Shown: positions 1 to 8,709 of the stretch, piece by piece | Numbering within the stretch: the first letter of the stretch is position 1 | Layout: each line of letters begins with the position of its first letter | Source of the DNA: Rikenellaceae bacterium | GTDB lineage: Bacteria; Bacteroidota; Bacteroidia; Bacteroidales; Rikenellaceae | Direction: 5' to 3' | DNA length: 47,149 bases | Assembly (NCBI GenBank): GCA_017415005.1 | Contig: JAFQJK010000066.1 | Span: 1-47,149 of the forward strand | Notes under the pieces: generated by a model | Seen by the model: the letters and a program-made list of their open reading frames with translations, nothing else | The model's database searches: none | What the model was told of the DNA's origin: nothing | Translations under genes and position numbers: made by a program

Positions 1-83
1 CGGCCCTGCCGGCCAGGATCGATATCCGGAACAGGGGCTGTTCGGGAGTCCGGGGCATCGCCCGCGACTTCCCGGGAGGCGGA

Positions 84-1040
84 GTGTGCCGCCGTTCGCC
101 TTTCGGCGTCCATTTGGGCGCTTTGGTGTGCCTGCTGTTGCTTCCGGGGTGTGGAAACCGGGGAGGTGGCGCTGCGGGGACGAGGCCTCTTGCCTCCGTC
201 GAAACCCCGGCGCTGACCATACCTCGGCCTCCGGTACTGCTTACGGGCGATAGCCTGCGTATACGGTGGATGGCCGAACACTACTGGGACAATCTCGACT
301 GGTCGGACACGACGTGGATCGCCGATACTTCGGTGCTGGAGACCTATTTCACCCCTTGGGCGCAGTTACTCGCGCAGATACCCGAAAGTGAGGCCGCAAC
401 TCTCTCCGGGGCACTGTTCCGCAAAGGTAACGCACATCCCGATATGCAGCTCCGCATGATGGATGCGGCGGAATACTTCTGGTACCACCCCAATTCGCCC
501 TTTCGCAGCGAGACATTGTTCATTCCCGTACTGGAAGCCATAACGGAAGCTCCCGGCATCGAAGATATCTATAAGGTACGTCCGCGGGCCCAGCTTGCCT
601 CGGCACTGAAAAACCGTCCCGGAACACGGGCTGCTGACTTCACCTACGTGATGGGCGACGGCGAGCGCGGCACGCTGCACGGGTTCCGTGCTGAATATAC
701 GTTGCTGATGTTCTATAACCCCGGCTGCCCGGAATGTACCCGGATAGAGGAGTATATCCCGCAGTCGGAGGTCTTCGCCCCTCTGATCGCTTCGGGCCGT
801 CTGAAGGTGCTGGCCGTCTATCCCGACGACGATGTCATGGCATGGCGCTCCCACCTCCCTCAAATGCCTGCGGGCTGGACCGTGGGCCATGCCCCGGTGG
901 ACAAGGGTGGTACGGCGGCCTACGACCTGCCGGGCATCCCGGCTCTTTATCTGCTGGACCGAAATAAACGGGTGCTGGTCAAGGATTGCCCCGAGGATAT
1001 TATCGAAGCATGGCTTGCGCAACACGCGGACGGCAAGTAA
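84..1040 (+). CDS. DUF5106 thioredoxin-like lipoprotein
   Basis: Probable envelope lipoprotein of the Bacteroidetes DUF5106 family, which joins a helical N-terminal domain to a thioredoxin-like C-terminal domain. The GTG start follows GGGAGG at 74-79. The signal peptide ends in lipobox LPGC with Cys23 as lipidation site. HYWDNLDWSDTTWI and HPNSPFRSE are DUF5106 hallmarks. The thioredoxin active site is C215-P-E-C218 in FYNPGCPEC, followed by the cis-Pro segment GIPALYLLD. A thiol-disulfide role outside the cytoplasm is inferred; the substrate is unknown. A closely related paralogue lies at 5959-6870 and a decayed copy at 3960-4376. The frame stays open to the left edge, so a start before the window cannot be excluded, although the signal peptide favours this one. 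Confidence 0.8.
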   Translation: MCRRSPFGVHLGALVCLLLLPGCGNRGGGAAGTRPLASVETPALTIPRPPVLLTGDSLRIRWMAEHYWDNLDWSDTTWIADTSVLETYFTPWAQLLAQIPESEAATLSGALFRKGNAHPDMQLRMMDAAEYFWYHPNSPFRSETLFIPVLEAITEAPGIEDIYKVRPRAQLASALKNRPGTRAADFTYVMGDGERGTLHGFRAEYTLLMFYNPGCPECTRIEEYIPQSEVFAPLIASGRLKVLAVYPDDDVMAWRSHLPQMPAGWTVGHAPVDKGGTAAYDLPGIPALYLLDRNKRVLVKDCPEDIIEAWLAQHADGK

Positions 1041-1235
1041 TCGTGACATGTCGTTCCCCCTGTCTGTTCGCCCGCCTGACGCAGAGTCGCATATTCGTCC
1101 GAAGACAGAACGGAAAAAGCGGGATATCCGCAAGGGAAAAATGCTGTACGATACGGATGAATGATGGAAACGGCGACGGGATTTACGGAGGATTCGACAG
1201 AAATGACGGTTCCCGACGAAGGTAAGAGATTGACA

Positions 1236-1766
1236 ATGGCAACGAAGAGTCATAGACATAGCGGTCCGAAGGTTTGCGGGCTTCGGGATGCGGAAAGGCG
1301 CTTCCGCAGAGGCGGCCGTTTTGCGGTGACCTTTGTCGTGCTGCTCCTGTTTCTTGTGGGGTTTTGCATTCCGGTGTCCCGGGCCCAAATGTCCGGTTCG
1401 GTTCTGGGCTGGACTGCGGCGCAGGACAAGACTCTGACGCAAGCCAAAACAGACACCCGTACGGGCTTTACGCTGGATCGTACGGAGCACGATTTCGGGC
1501 AGGTGGCCTGGGGCGATACCGTCACTACGGCCTTCAGGGTCACGGCCGACGGCGCGCCTGTGGTTCTGCTCTCGGGATCGTCCAACTGCGGGTGTACATG
1601 GGCGGAGTTTGCAAAGCGACCGCTTCGTCCGGGGGATACGGCGCAGGTGAAGGTGATTTTCGTAGCTAAGGATAAGGGTAATTTCCACAAAGCAGTGCGT
1701 CTGCTACTCAATGCCGGAGGACGGGAGTATAGTGTGCTTTTGATCGTGCAGGGTACGGTAAGGTGA
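1236..1766 (+). CDS. DUF1573 domain protein, exported
   Basis: Protein of 176 residues. The start at 1236 is chosen because it places a basic stretch and a strong hydrophobic segment (VTFVVLLLFLVGFCIPV) at the N terminus, ending at SRAQ; an in-frame ATG at 1161 would add 25 residues without features. The mature part is one DUF1573 immunoglobulin-like domain with the signature HDFGQVAWGDTV and the SNCGCTWAEF Cys-Gly-Cys motif, ending in strands (VKVIFVAKD, VLLIVQGTV). DUF1573 proteins are abundant exported proteins of Bacteroidetes with no settled biochemical role. It lies between an intact DUF5106 gene and a decayed HTH-array gene, so it may be part of the same duplicated locus. Confidence 0.8.
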   Translation: MATKSHRHSGPKVCGLRDAERRFRRGGRFAVTFVVLLLFLVGFCIPVSRAQMSGSVLGWTAAQDKTLTQAKTDTRTGFTLDRTEHDFGQVAWGDTVTTAFRVTADGAPVVLLSGSSNCGCTWAEFAKRPLRPGDTAQVKVIFVAKDKGNFHKAVRLLLNAGGREYSVLLIVQGTVR

Positions 1767-1948
1767 TCGCCCCGAAGCTGCCGTACAAACGTAAACCGGC
1801 TACGCCCCTCCCCTCCTTTTTCCGATTGCTTCGAGATCGTCGGCGTGGAAGCCGGCCACAATGCGTCCGACGGATTGCTTGACGAGTGGTGGATCGTTAC
1901 CGTCGTCAGGTCCGGAAAAGGTTCTTTGTCGTCACAAAAAATGCGTAA

Positions 1949-2173
1949 CGGACGCGAGTTTCTGGGAATGCGTTCTGCGGGAACTTTATCAAACATAACT
2001 TTCCGGAAGCGGTTGAAGAGCAGTGCCGGCAATGGAACGGGAGCATGAATGCAAGACCGTCAGTACGGCCGGAAACGGCGGCCTCGTGCCCCAAGAGGAG
2101 CGAACACTTGCCCGGATACCCGCAGAACGAATCGGCATGCAGGCTTCGGGGCAGAAACGACCGAACATTATAA
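1949..2173 (+). pseudogene. Decayed 3' end of an HTH-array gene
   Basis: In one frame this stretch reads NFIKHNFPEAVEEQCRQWN, matching the sixth repeat of the intact array gene at 4378-5895 (QFIKRHFPEAVEEHRRAVE). Just upstream the match continues in a different frame (REFLGMRSAGTL against RRFGLNDCSLGQ), so there is at least one frameshift, and the rest of the gene is not recognisable. The frame ends at TAA 2171-2173. It indicates that an HTH-array gene once followed the DUF5106/DUF1573 pair at the left of the window. The remainder of 1767-2307 holds nothing else I can identify. Confidence 0.6.
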
Positions 2174-2307
2174 TTACGGACGAATGCGAAGGATAACAGC
2201 ACCTGTTACGCTGTGATTCTGACTGCTGAGGACACGCATCTATTGCTCCATGTCGGGATCCGCATTGTTGTCAGCGGGCGTAGTAGGTAAATAGAAAAAA
2301 GGAAACA

Positions 2308-3612
2308 ATGAGAAATAGGGAACGGACATGGTGTGCGCTCGTGTGTTACACGCTTGTATTGTTGGCAACGCTACTCGCCGCCTGCTCTAAGAACGAAGAA
2401 CTGTGCCTTCCGCACTCCTCGCGGGTGGTGCTGGTCTACATGGCCGGGGACAACAGTCTGGGCGGTTATGCGTGGGACAATCTCGATGCGATGGCGCGCG
2501 GTATGGCCTCCGCGCCCTCGGGCAGCCGCACGATCGCCTATGTGGATACCCCGGGTGAAAACCCGCGCTTGGTGGAGGTCACGGCCTCGGGTACGGAAAC
2601 CTTGCATGTCTGGCCCGGGCCACAAAATTCGGCTTCGGCCGCGACGGTGCGCGAGGTGGTCTCTCTCGTGCGTACGCTCGCCCCGGCCGACCGTTACGGA
2701 CTGGTGCTCTGGAGCCACGGACTGGCGTGGATGCCCTCGTGGGCCACGGGATACCTGACCCGCTCGGAGGCCCGCATGGTGGAGTCTTGGCCGCAGACCA
2801 AGCATGACGGGGCGATCTCGGAAACCTCAGCGTCCTTTCTCCCTGCCGCCTTTTCCGCCGCGGCTTCCTGGCCTGCTACCAAATGGTTCGGGCAGGACAC
2901 GGGCGAGAGCCCCTCGGGGTATTTGGATGTGGAACAACTCTCGGAGGTTATTCCCTCCGAGGTGTTCGACTGGATCCTGTTCGACGCCTGCTTCATGGCT
3001 TCGGCCGAGACGCTCTACGCGTTGCGCGACAAAGCGGAGCGGATCGTCTGCTCGCCCGCCGAGGTGATCGCCGACGGATTCCCTTACGAGAAGATCATGG
3101 CGGAGCTGCTGCGCCCGGAACCCGACCTACAGGCAGTATGCGAAAGCTATTACCTTCATTATGCCCGGCACGCCCAATCCTCCTACCGCTCGGCCACCGT
3201 GTCGCTCATCGAGACTTCTCAGCTCGAAGCCCTGGCCGCAGCTACGGCCTCCGTGCTCGGGGCGGCCCTGACGGCCGATCCCGAAGCCCTCGCGGGTATG
3301 GAACTGAGCCGCGTGCAATCCATGGATCGCTACCGCCGTCACTTCCTGTTCGATATGGGGAGCGTGGTCGGTGAGCTGGAAACCCGCGGCCTCGTTCCCG
3401 CCTCGCTGGCCGGAGCCTGGCGTGCGCAGCTCGCCCGCACGGTAATCTACGAGGCGCATACGCCCACGATGCTGGGCCTTCCGCTCGATGCGTGCTGTGG
3501 CCTCTCGATGTACGTGCCCGTGGCATCTTACGCCGACCTGAACGAATATTACCGGACGCTGGAGTGGTACGTCCGGTGCTTCCCGGCGGACTATTCGATC
3601 TGCGATAAATGA
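2308..3612 (+). CDS. Clostripain (C11) family cysteine protease, lipoprotein
   Basis: Peptidase C11 family protein of 434 residues, probably surface or periplasmic. The N terminus is a lipoprotein signal ending LLAACSKNEE. The family core is clear: VVLVYMAGDNSLGGYAWDN strand and loop, GLVLWSHG with the catalytic His, and DWILFDACFMAS with the catalytic Cys after the DAC turn. C11 enzymes usually cleave after Arg or Lys and self-activate; specificity cannot be read here. The ORF starts 20 bases after an AGGTAAATAG stretch and is well separated from its neighbours, so it is probably its own transcription unit. It separates the first DUF5106/HTH group from the later ones and may be an unrelated resident of the locus. 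Confidence 0.88.
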   Translation: MRNRERTWCALVCYTLVLLATLLAACSKNEELCLPHSSRVVLVYMAGDNSLGGYAWDNLDAMARGMASAPSGSRTIAYVDTPGENPRLVEVTASGTETLHVWPGPQNSASAATVREVVSLVRTLAPADRYGLVLWSHGLAWMPSWATGYLTRSEARMVESWPQTKHDGAISETSASFLPAAFSAAASWPATKWFGQDTGESPSGYLDVEQLSEVIPSEVFDWILFDACFMASAETLYALRDKAERIVCSPAEVIADGFPYEKIMAELLRPEPDLQAVCESYYLHYARHAQSSYRSATVSLIETSQLEALAAATASVLGAALTADPEALAGMELSRVQSMDRYRRHFLFDMGSVVGELETRGLVPASLAGAWRAQLARTVIYEAHTPTMLGLPLDACCGLSMYVPVASYADLNEYYRTLEWYVRCFPADYSICDK

Positions 3613-3677
3613 AGTGATGAATATGAGGCACTATAAAACGCCTTTCAATCCCCATTAACTTAAATCCGACGAAAACC

Positions 3678-3821
3678 ATGCAAGAATCCAACGTTTGTTA
3701 CGCAGTATTGTTCATTTTACTGGTTATCATCGACATACAGTTGTGTGTTATCTATGCGCTGCTCAAGGAAAGGAGCGGCTATGCACAGAAACGGACGCTG
3801 TCGCAACGAATTCTCCGATGA
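3678..3821 (+). CDS. Small membrane ORF, 47 residues
   Basis: A short ORF with one strong transmembrane stretch (AVLFILLVIIDIQLCVIYAL, residues 9-28) followed by a basic tail (KERSGYAQKRT). It starts 65 bases after the C11 protease gene. No family is recognised. It could be a real small membrane protein or the start of a decayed gene, since the following 500 bases are clearly pseudogenic. Confidence 0.35.
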   Translation: MQESNVCYAVLFILLVIIDIQLCVIYALLKERSGYAQKRTLSQRILR

Positions 3822-3959
3822 ATTCGGAAACGCTTCTGGAAGAATGATGCTCAATGGTGGAATGTGACCGAATATCTTACGAGACAGGGTATACGGTCGC
3901 AAAATTCGAAAATCGGCGACAGTAAATCCGGTCAATTTGTAGAAACGCCAACGAAAGTG

Positions 3960-4376
3960 ATGATGAAAAAGATATTGTTCGTAGCGCTATTCATGCTTAT
4001 TTCCTTTTCAGACATCGGAAGCTCCGGACTTGGACACGAGAGGTTAGAGAAACGCCCCGGACACAACATCACAATCGAACAGCCATCCAATACAATGTGG
4101 ACGATCGCACGCTGCGCTTCGACGGCAAGGGTCGCTTCTTGCTGAAAGAATGACCAACATCCTTGGAATGAGGTGCTATAAGATATTCTTGCCGACAACT
4201 GCGACGAACCTGCATGACTTACCTGAAATCTTACTTGTCCTCCTGCCGCTGGAACCATCTTCAACGTGACGACGATACTGCCCGTGTCGTTGCAGGATCG
4301 GGACAAAACAGTCGTGCTGAAAGACGCCCCGGTGGAACGCATCGAAGAGTGGTTGTCCGATGAAGTCGATCAATAA
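3960..4376 (+). pseudogene. Decayed DUF5106-type gene
   Basis: The 5' end reads MMKKILFVALFMLISFSDIG, a typical signal peptide, but this frame ends at 4145 without a domain. A second frame across 4075-4152 gives IQYNVDDRTLRFDGKGRFLL before a stop. The 3' end, in yet another frame, gives LQDRDKTVVLKDAPVERIEEWL ending at TAA 4374-4376. It matches the C terminus of the intact paralogues (LLDRNKRVLVKDCPEDIIEAWL; LLDRDKTVLVRNRPVDVIEAW). So this is a DUF5106 thioredoxin-like gene broken by several frameshifts and deletions, directly upstream of an intact HTH-array gene, the same order as the intact pair at 5959-8307. Confidence 0.6.
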
Positions 4377-4377
4377 G

Positions 4378-5895
4378 ATGGAGACGATAACGATGATTCC
4401 CGATAACGGACATAACGTGTGCAGTCAGCCCCCGAAGCCCCGGCCGGAGACGGAGAAAAAGTACCGCGAGGCGGTCGAGTTGTATGCCACGACGTCTCTT
4501 TCGTGTGCCGAGATATGTAGGCAATGCAACGTGACGGTGTCGGGGTTATCCGGTCATATCTGCAAGTACCACCGCCACCTGATGCTTGCGCGCAACGGCA
4601 TCGAGTGCAGTCCGGAAAAAGCCTCCGCTATCCGTATGGACCAGCGCCGGGGGCAGAAACCCTCTACTCATGCCAAATACAAGGAGGCGATCGCGGCGTG
4701 CGGCAGCATGGACTATCTCGAATACAACGTCTCGCAGATCGCCCGTGAGTTCGGATTGAGCGGCACGGATCTCGGCAGGCAACTGCGTACGCATTATCCG
4801 GAGGTGCTGGAGTTTCGGGAACGGGCGCGTCAGCATTTGGGATTGAACGACAACCTGCCGCGCGGCGCACGCCCTTGGAGCAAAGAGCGATATGCCGGGG
4901 CCGTGGAGCTGCTGCGCGGGGACCGTTATATCACGGTGCAGGAGGTTGCGGAGCGTTGCGGGGTCTCTTATACGGGATTGGAACAGCATCTTATTTTCTA
5001 TCACAAGGAGCTGATCGACAATCGGATCAAGATTCGCAAGCAGGCCGTGGGACAGCAGCGCAAGGGCAAGATCACGGGCCGCGGCAGCCTCCATGCTCCC
5101 AAGCCGGCAATCGTGGAAAAGTACGCCGAAGCGCTGCATTTGTACCGTACCACACCCTTGTCGGCCCGAAAAATAGCCCGGCAGACCGGACTGCCGATCA
5201 AGGGCTTTTACAGGTATCTGCAAACATGGCACATGGATTTGGTCTGTGCGCGGAGAAACATTCCTTACGAAGAGGAACAATCCGTGGATTTCTCGAAAGC
5301 ACGCAAATACAACCCGGCGACCAAAGTTAAATACGCCGATGCGATCCGCCGGTTGAAGCAGAGCGACCTCACCACTGCTGCCGTGGCTGCCGAATTCGGA
5401 CTCCAGCCCGAATGTTTCCGTCAGTATTTGAAAAAGCACGAGCCGGAATTGTACACCCGTCAAGGGATGGCCCAAACGGAAAATGGCCGGGCGGTGTCGC
5501 GGCGCAGCATGGCCAAATACGCCGAGGTCATACGGCTGTACGGCTCAACATCCGAGAGCCTGCGATCGCTGGCCCGACGGTTCGGACTGAACGATTGTTC
5601 GCTGGGACAATTCATCAAACGGCACTTCCCGGAAGCGGTCGAGGAACACCGCCGGGCAGTGGAGCGGGATCGTGAATACGAAGCTACCGATGCGGCTTCC
5701 GTCTCCGTTCCGGCCTCTTCTCCTGCGGCCCGTCCCGTTACGGCGGCGAAGTACCCGGATGCGACACCCTCCCGGCGGGCGGAGAAAGCCTGCGCCGGAA
5801 GCATGAAAGCGAAAACGGATGTCCCGCCCGAAAACCGACCTTCGCGCCTTACGGCGATGATCCGCATGGAGAATAAAGTCGTGCGGCACGGATGA
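4378..5895 (+). CDS. Six-repeat helix-turn-helix array protein, copy 1
   Basis: About 505 residues made almost wholly of six related HTH units, each opening with KY-x-EA-x-x-LY and continuing with a recognition-type segment such as EVAERCGVSYTGLEQHL. Counted from the in-frame ATG at 4360, the units lie near residues 34-80, 106-160, 178-222, 254-300, 323-368 and 386-432. Basic linkers (RKQAVGQQRKGK) separate some units, and the C-terminal 75 residues are Pro/Ala-rich and probably disordered. DNA binding across several sites is inferred; the target is unknown. Possible starts are 4360, 4378 and 4393; the paralogue aligns best from 4393 (MIPDNGHNVC against MDTADKGHTGC). It follows a decayed DUF5106 gene. 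Confidence 0.75.
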   Translation: METITMIPDNGHNVCSQPPKPRPETEKKYREAVELYATTSLSCAEICRQCNVTVSGLSGHICKYHRHLMLARNGIECSPEKASAIRMDQRRGQKPSTHAKYKEAIAACGSMDYLEYNVSQIAREFGLSGTDLGRQLRTHYPEVLEFRERARQHLGLNDNLPRGARPWSKERYAGAVELLRGDRYITVQEVAERCGVSYTGLEQHLIFYHKELIDNRIKIRKQAVGQQRKGKITGRGSLHAPKPAIVEKYAEALHLYRTTPLSARKIARQTGLPIKGFYRYLQTWHMDLVCARRNIPYEEEQSVDFSKARKYNPATKVKYADAIRRLKQSDLTTAAVAAEFGLQPECFRQYLKKHEPELYTRQGMAQTENGRAVSRRSMAKYAEVIRLYGSTSESLRSLARRFGLNDCSLGQFIKRHFPEAVEEHRRAVERDREYEATDAASVSVPASSPAARPVTAAKYPDATPSRRAEKACAGSMKAKTDVPPENRPSRLTAMIRMENKVVRHG

Positions 5896-5958
5896 GACGC
5901 CCGGCAAAACGAATGAAGGAAACAGAAATAACAGAGACGAATTGACAGGATACGACAG

Positions 5959-6870
5959 ATGATGAAAACAGACAGACATATACACAGCGTTCCGGATACC
6001 TTCTCTCCCGGCGGGTCCTTCGCTTGTGCCGGGCCTTCCGGGACGGCCGTTGCGCCATCGGCGGAGCTGCCTGCGGATTCCGTCCGGCGGCTGGCCGGGT
6101 TGGCCGAGCACTACTGGGACAGCTTCAACTGGAACGACGCCCGTTGGATCACCGAAGAATCGGCCCTGGAAGGGGCGTTCATGTTCTGGGCGGGTCTGCT
6201 CGGCCGGATATCCGAGACCGATGCCGCACGGCTTTCCGGGGCCCTGCTGCACAAGGTCGATTCCCACCCGGACATACAGCTCCTGCTGCTCGATGCCGCC
6301 GGATATTTCTGGCAGCACCCCGGTTCGATGTTCAGGAATGAAGAACTGCTTATTCCCATGCTGGAGACTGCCATTGCCGCACCCGGCATCGGGGATATCC
6401 ACAAGGCGCGTTTGCGTGCCCGGCTCGCCTCGGCGCTCAGGAACCGTCCCGGAACGAGGGCCGCGGACTTTACCTACACGACGGGCGACGGCACCCGTGG
6501 TACTCTCCAAAGTTTCAAGGCCGAAGATACCCTTGTGATGTTCTACACCCCCGGCTTCCCTGAGTGCGGCCGGATCGAAAAGTCTATCCAGCGCTCGGAG
6601 GTCTTCGCACCCCTGATCGCTTCCGGGAGATTAAAGGTGCTTGCCATATATCCCGGCGAGGACGCCGAGGCGTGGCGCGAACATCTGCCGCAGATGCCCG
6701 CGGGGTGGACCGCGGGGCACGCCCCGATGGAAAAAGACGGTACGGCAGCCTACGACCTGCCGGGCATTCCGGCGCTCTACCTGCTGGACCGCGATAAAAC
6801 GGTGCTGGTCAGGAATCGTCCGGTGGACGTGATCGAGGCATGGTGTGCGAAGCACGCGGACGACAGGTAA
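5959..6870 (+). CDS. DUF5106 thioredoxin-like paralogue, redox site and signal peptide lost
   Basis: Close paralogue of the gene at 84-1040: the segments HYWD-F/L-W, ASAL-NRPGTRAADFTY and AAYDLPGIPALYLLDR are shared nearly unchanged. Two things differ. The N terminus (MMKTDRHIHSVPDTFSPGG) has no hydrophobic signal or lipobox. The redox motif CPEC has become FPEC (F200, C203), removing the first, usually nucleophilic, Cys. If translated, the product is probably cytoplasmic and not an oxidoreductase; it may be a decaying copy or one kept for binding. It sits 63 bases after HTH-array copy 1 and 87 bases before copy 2. In-frame length and intact domain core argue against recent pseudogenisation. 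Confidence 0.75.
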   Translation: MMKTDRHIHSVPDTFSPGGSFACAGPSGTAVAPSAELPADSVRRLAGLAEHYWDSFNWNDARWITEESALEGAFMFWAGLLGRISETDAARLSGALLHKVDSHPDIQLLLLDAAGYFWQHPGSMFRNEELLIPMLETAIAAPGIGDIHKARLRARLASALRNRPGTRAADFTYTTGDGTRGTLQSFKAEDTLVMFYTPGFPECGRIEKSIQRSEVFAPLIASGRLKVLAIYPGEDAEAWREHLPQMPAGWTAGHAPMEKDGTAAYDLPGIPALYLLDRDKTVLVRNRPVDVIEAWCAKHADDR

Positions 6871-6957
6871 CGGAAGATATAGCCGTTCCCGGCCTTTCGG
6901 TTCGGCTGACAAGTGGAAACGGCGTGAAAAAGAAGGCCGACGCTGCGGAGCCGGCAG

Positions 6958-8307
6958 ATGATGACGAAGGATAACGAACGACGGGAGAAAAGGCAACGGC
7001 GGATAAGGACGATGGATACTGCTGACAAAGGACATACCGGGTGCAGCCACACTCATAGGCCCGCCCCGGCGACGGAGGCGAAGTATTCCCGTGCGCTGGA
7101 ATTGTATGCTACGACGAACATGAGTATCCGTGCAATCTGCACGCAGAGTGAAGTCTCGTACCCTGCTTTTCAGAGTTACCTGTACAAATATCACCGCGAT
7201 CTGCTGTTGGCGCGTTACAGCAAGCAGTATCCGTCAATGCATGTTTCGGCTTCCATATTGCACCACAACCGCGGCCAGACACCTGTGGCGCATGCCAAAT
7301 ATAAGGACGCAATAGCAGCGTGCGACAACATGAATTACATCGAATACAACGTTTCGCAGATTGCACGCATCTTCGGGGTGAATCCCACGGGTCTGGGCAA
7401 TCAGCTTCGTGCCCACTATCCGGAGTTAATCGAGCGCCGAGAGCGGGAGCGTCAGCGACGAGGCTTGGCCGACAATCAGCAGCGGGGAGTCCGTTCATGG
7501 TGCAAGGAGCAGTATGCCGAAGCCGTGGAACTGCTACGCACGACCGAATTGACCGTTTCGGAGGTTGCCGAGCGGTGCGGGGTCTCCTTTACCGGACTCC
7601 GCCAGCATATACACTTCTATTGCAAGGATGTAGCTGAGGTGCGGCGCAATTTGCGGGAGCAGGCCAAGACTCAAAAAAGAAAAGGCCGTGTCACCGGCAG
7701 CGGACGGCGCCACGAGCCGAAGCCTGTGACCCGTGAGCGTTATCAGGAAGCTGTACGGCTTTACCGGGATACGCCCATGACGATAAAGGAGATCTGCAAG
7801 ATGCAGGGACTGAATCGATATGCGTTTTCAAGCTATTTGCAAACATGGCATAAAGAGGATGTCTTCGCACGCCGGGGCGCGGAATATCATGAAGGTGCGA
7901 ACCTTTCGGAGACCAAACAGTACAAACGCCCCACGGCTGCCAAATACGCCGATGCCATCGCTCGATTGAAGAAAAGCGGACTCCCCACCGCTGTCGTAGC
8001 TGCTGAATTCGGATTGCATCCGGACTGTTTCCGGCAATATCTCAGGGAACATGAACCGGAGCTGCACGCTCGGCAAGGGATGATGACTGCCGGGAATGGA
8101 CGCATCGTCTCACGGCGCACTATGGAAAAATATGCTGAAGCGCTGCGACAGTACGAAACCACGGACGAGCCTTTAATATCCATAGCACGACGGCTGGGAC
8201 TTCAGTACAACAGTTTGGGTGGGTTTGTCAGGCGCAATTATCCGGAACTGATCGAAAGGCACCGGAATAAATCGAGCGATGATGCCCGGTCCGCAAATAC
8301 TCCATAG
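6958..8307 (+). CDS. Six-repeat helix-turn-helix array protein, copy 2
   Basis: Paralogue of the protein at 4378-5895, 449 residues, with six units at about 42-88, 114-169, 186-229, 261-305, 329-373 and 391-436. Units correspond one-to-one with copy 1: unit 2 shares EYNVSQIAR-FG, unit 3 VAERCGVS-TGL-QH, unit 5 AAEFGL-P-CFRQYL. The pairwise order is kept, so the six-unit gene was duplicated whole. Copy 1 has an extra Pro/Ala tail that copy 2 lacks. The likely start is 6958 (ATG ATG) or 7012, where similarity to copy 1 begins. It is followed 33 bases later by an HU-like gene, perhaps one operon. A regulatory or DNA-architectural role is inferred only from the HTH content. Confidence 0.75.
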   Translation: MMTKDNERREKRQRRIRTMDTADKGHTGCSHTHRPAPATEAKYSRALELYATTNMSIRAICTQSEVSYPAFQSYLYKYHRDLLLARYSKQYPSMHVSASILHHNRGQTPVAHAKYKDAIAACDNMNYIEYNVSQIARIFGVNPTGLGNQLRAHYPELIERRERERQRRGLADNQQRGVRSWCKEQYAEAVELLRTTELTVSEVAERCGVSFTGLRQHIHFYCKDVAEVRRNLREQAKTQKRKGRVTGSGRRHEPKPVTRERYQEAVRLYRDTPMTIKEICKMQGLNRYAFSSYLQTWHKEDVFARRGAEYHEGANLSETKQYKRPTAAKYADAIARLKKSGLPTAVVAAEFGLHPDCFRQYLREHEPELHARQGMMTAGNGRIVSRRTMEKYAEALRQYETTDEPLISIARRLGLQYNSLGGFVRRNYPELIERHRNKSSDDARSANTP

Positions 8308-8340
8308 CCCTGAATACTTGAATATTTTACAGATAACATC

Positions 8341-8637
8341 ATGAATAAATACATATTGGCCCGTCAGGTTTCCCAAGAGCTCAAAAAGCCTATGAAGGAG
8401 GTTCTACCAATCGTCAACGCCCTCTTCGAGCAAATAGTCCGTTCTATTCTCGACGGCCAGAAGGTTACCATATCATCGCTGGGATCTTTCCGCTTGCGTG
8501 ACTGCCGTGAGCGTAACGGGTACGATCCTTACCGGCGTGAGCATATTCTCGTTCCTGCGGGCCGATCGATACGTTTTACGGTTTCTCCCGCTTTGCAGGA
8601 ACGAATCAATATGCACTACCGACAAAATAGGCTCTAA
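8341..8637 (+). CDS. HU/IHF-family DNA-binding protein
   Basis: A 98-residue protein with the HU/IHF layout: two N-terminal helices (ARQVSQELKKPMKEVLPIVN, FEQIVRSILD), the turn KVTISSLGSFRLRD, a DNA-binding arm region (RNGYDPYRREHILVPAGRSI) and the closing strand and helix (RFTVSPALQERI). The arm carries basic residues, but its exact tip differs from canonical HU RNPxT. Such proteins bend and compact DNA. It follows HTH-array copy 2 closely and is the last gene before the tail module, so it could belong to either the locus or the phage. Confidence 0.85.
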   Translation: MNKYILARQVSQELKKPMKEVLPIVNALFEQIVRSILDGQKVTISSLGSFRLRDCRERNGYDPYRREHILVPAGRSIRFTVSPALQERINMHYRQNRL

Positions 8638-8709
8638 AATGATGCTGTTTTATAAACATTCCCCGGCAATGCCTCTATTCTTCCATGTACATCGAAACAA
8701 CGACATGTC

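Noticed and set aside
1845-2048. Plus-strand ORF of 67 codons in the gap before the C11 protease
   Set aside because: It covers the HTH-array remnant in a frame that matches only a short part of it; better explained as pseudogene debris.
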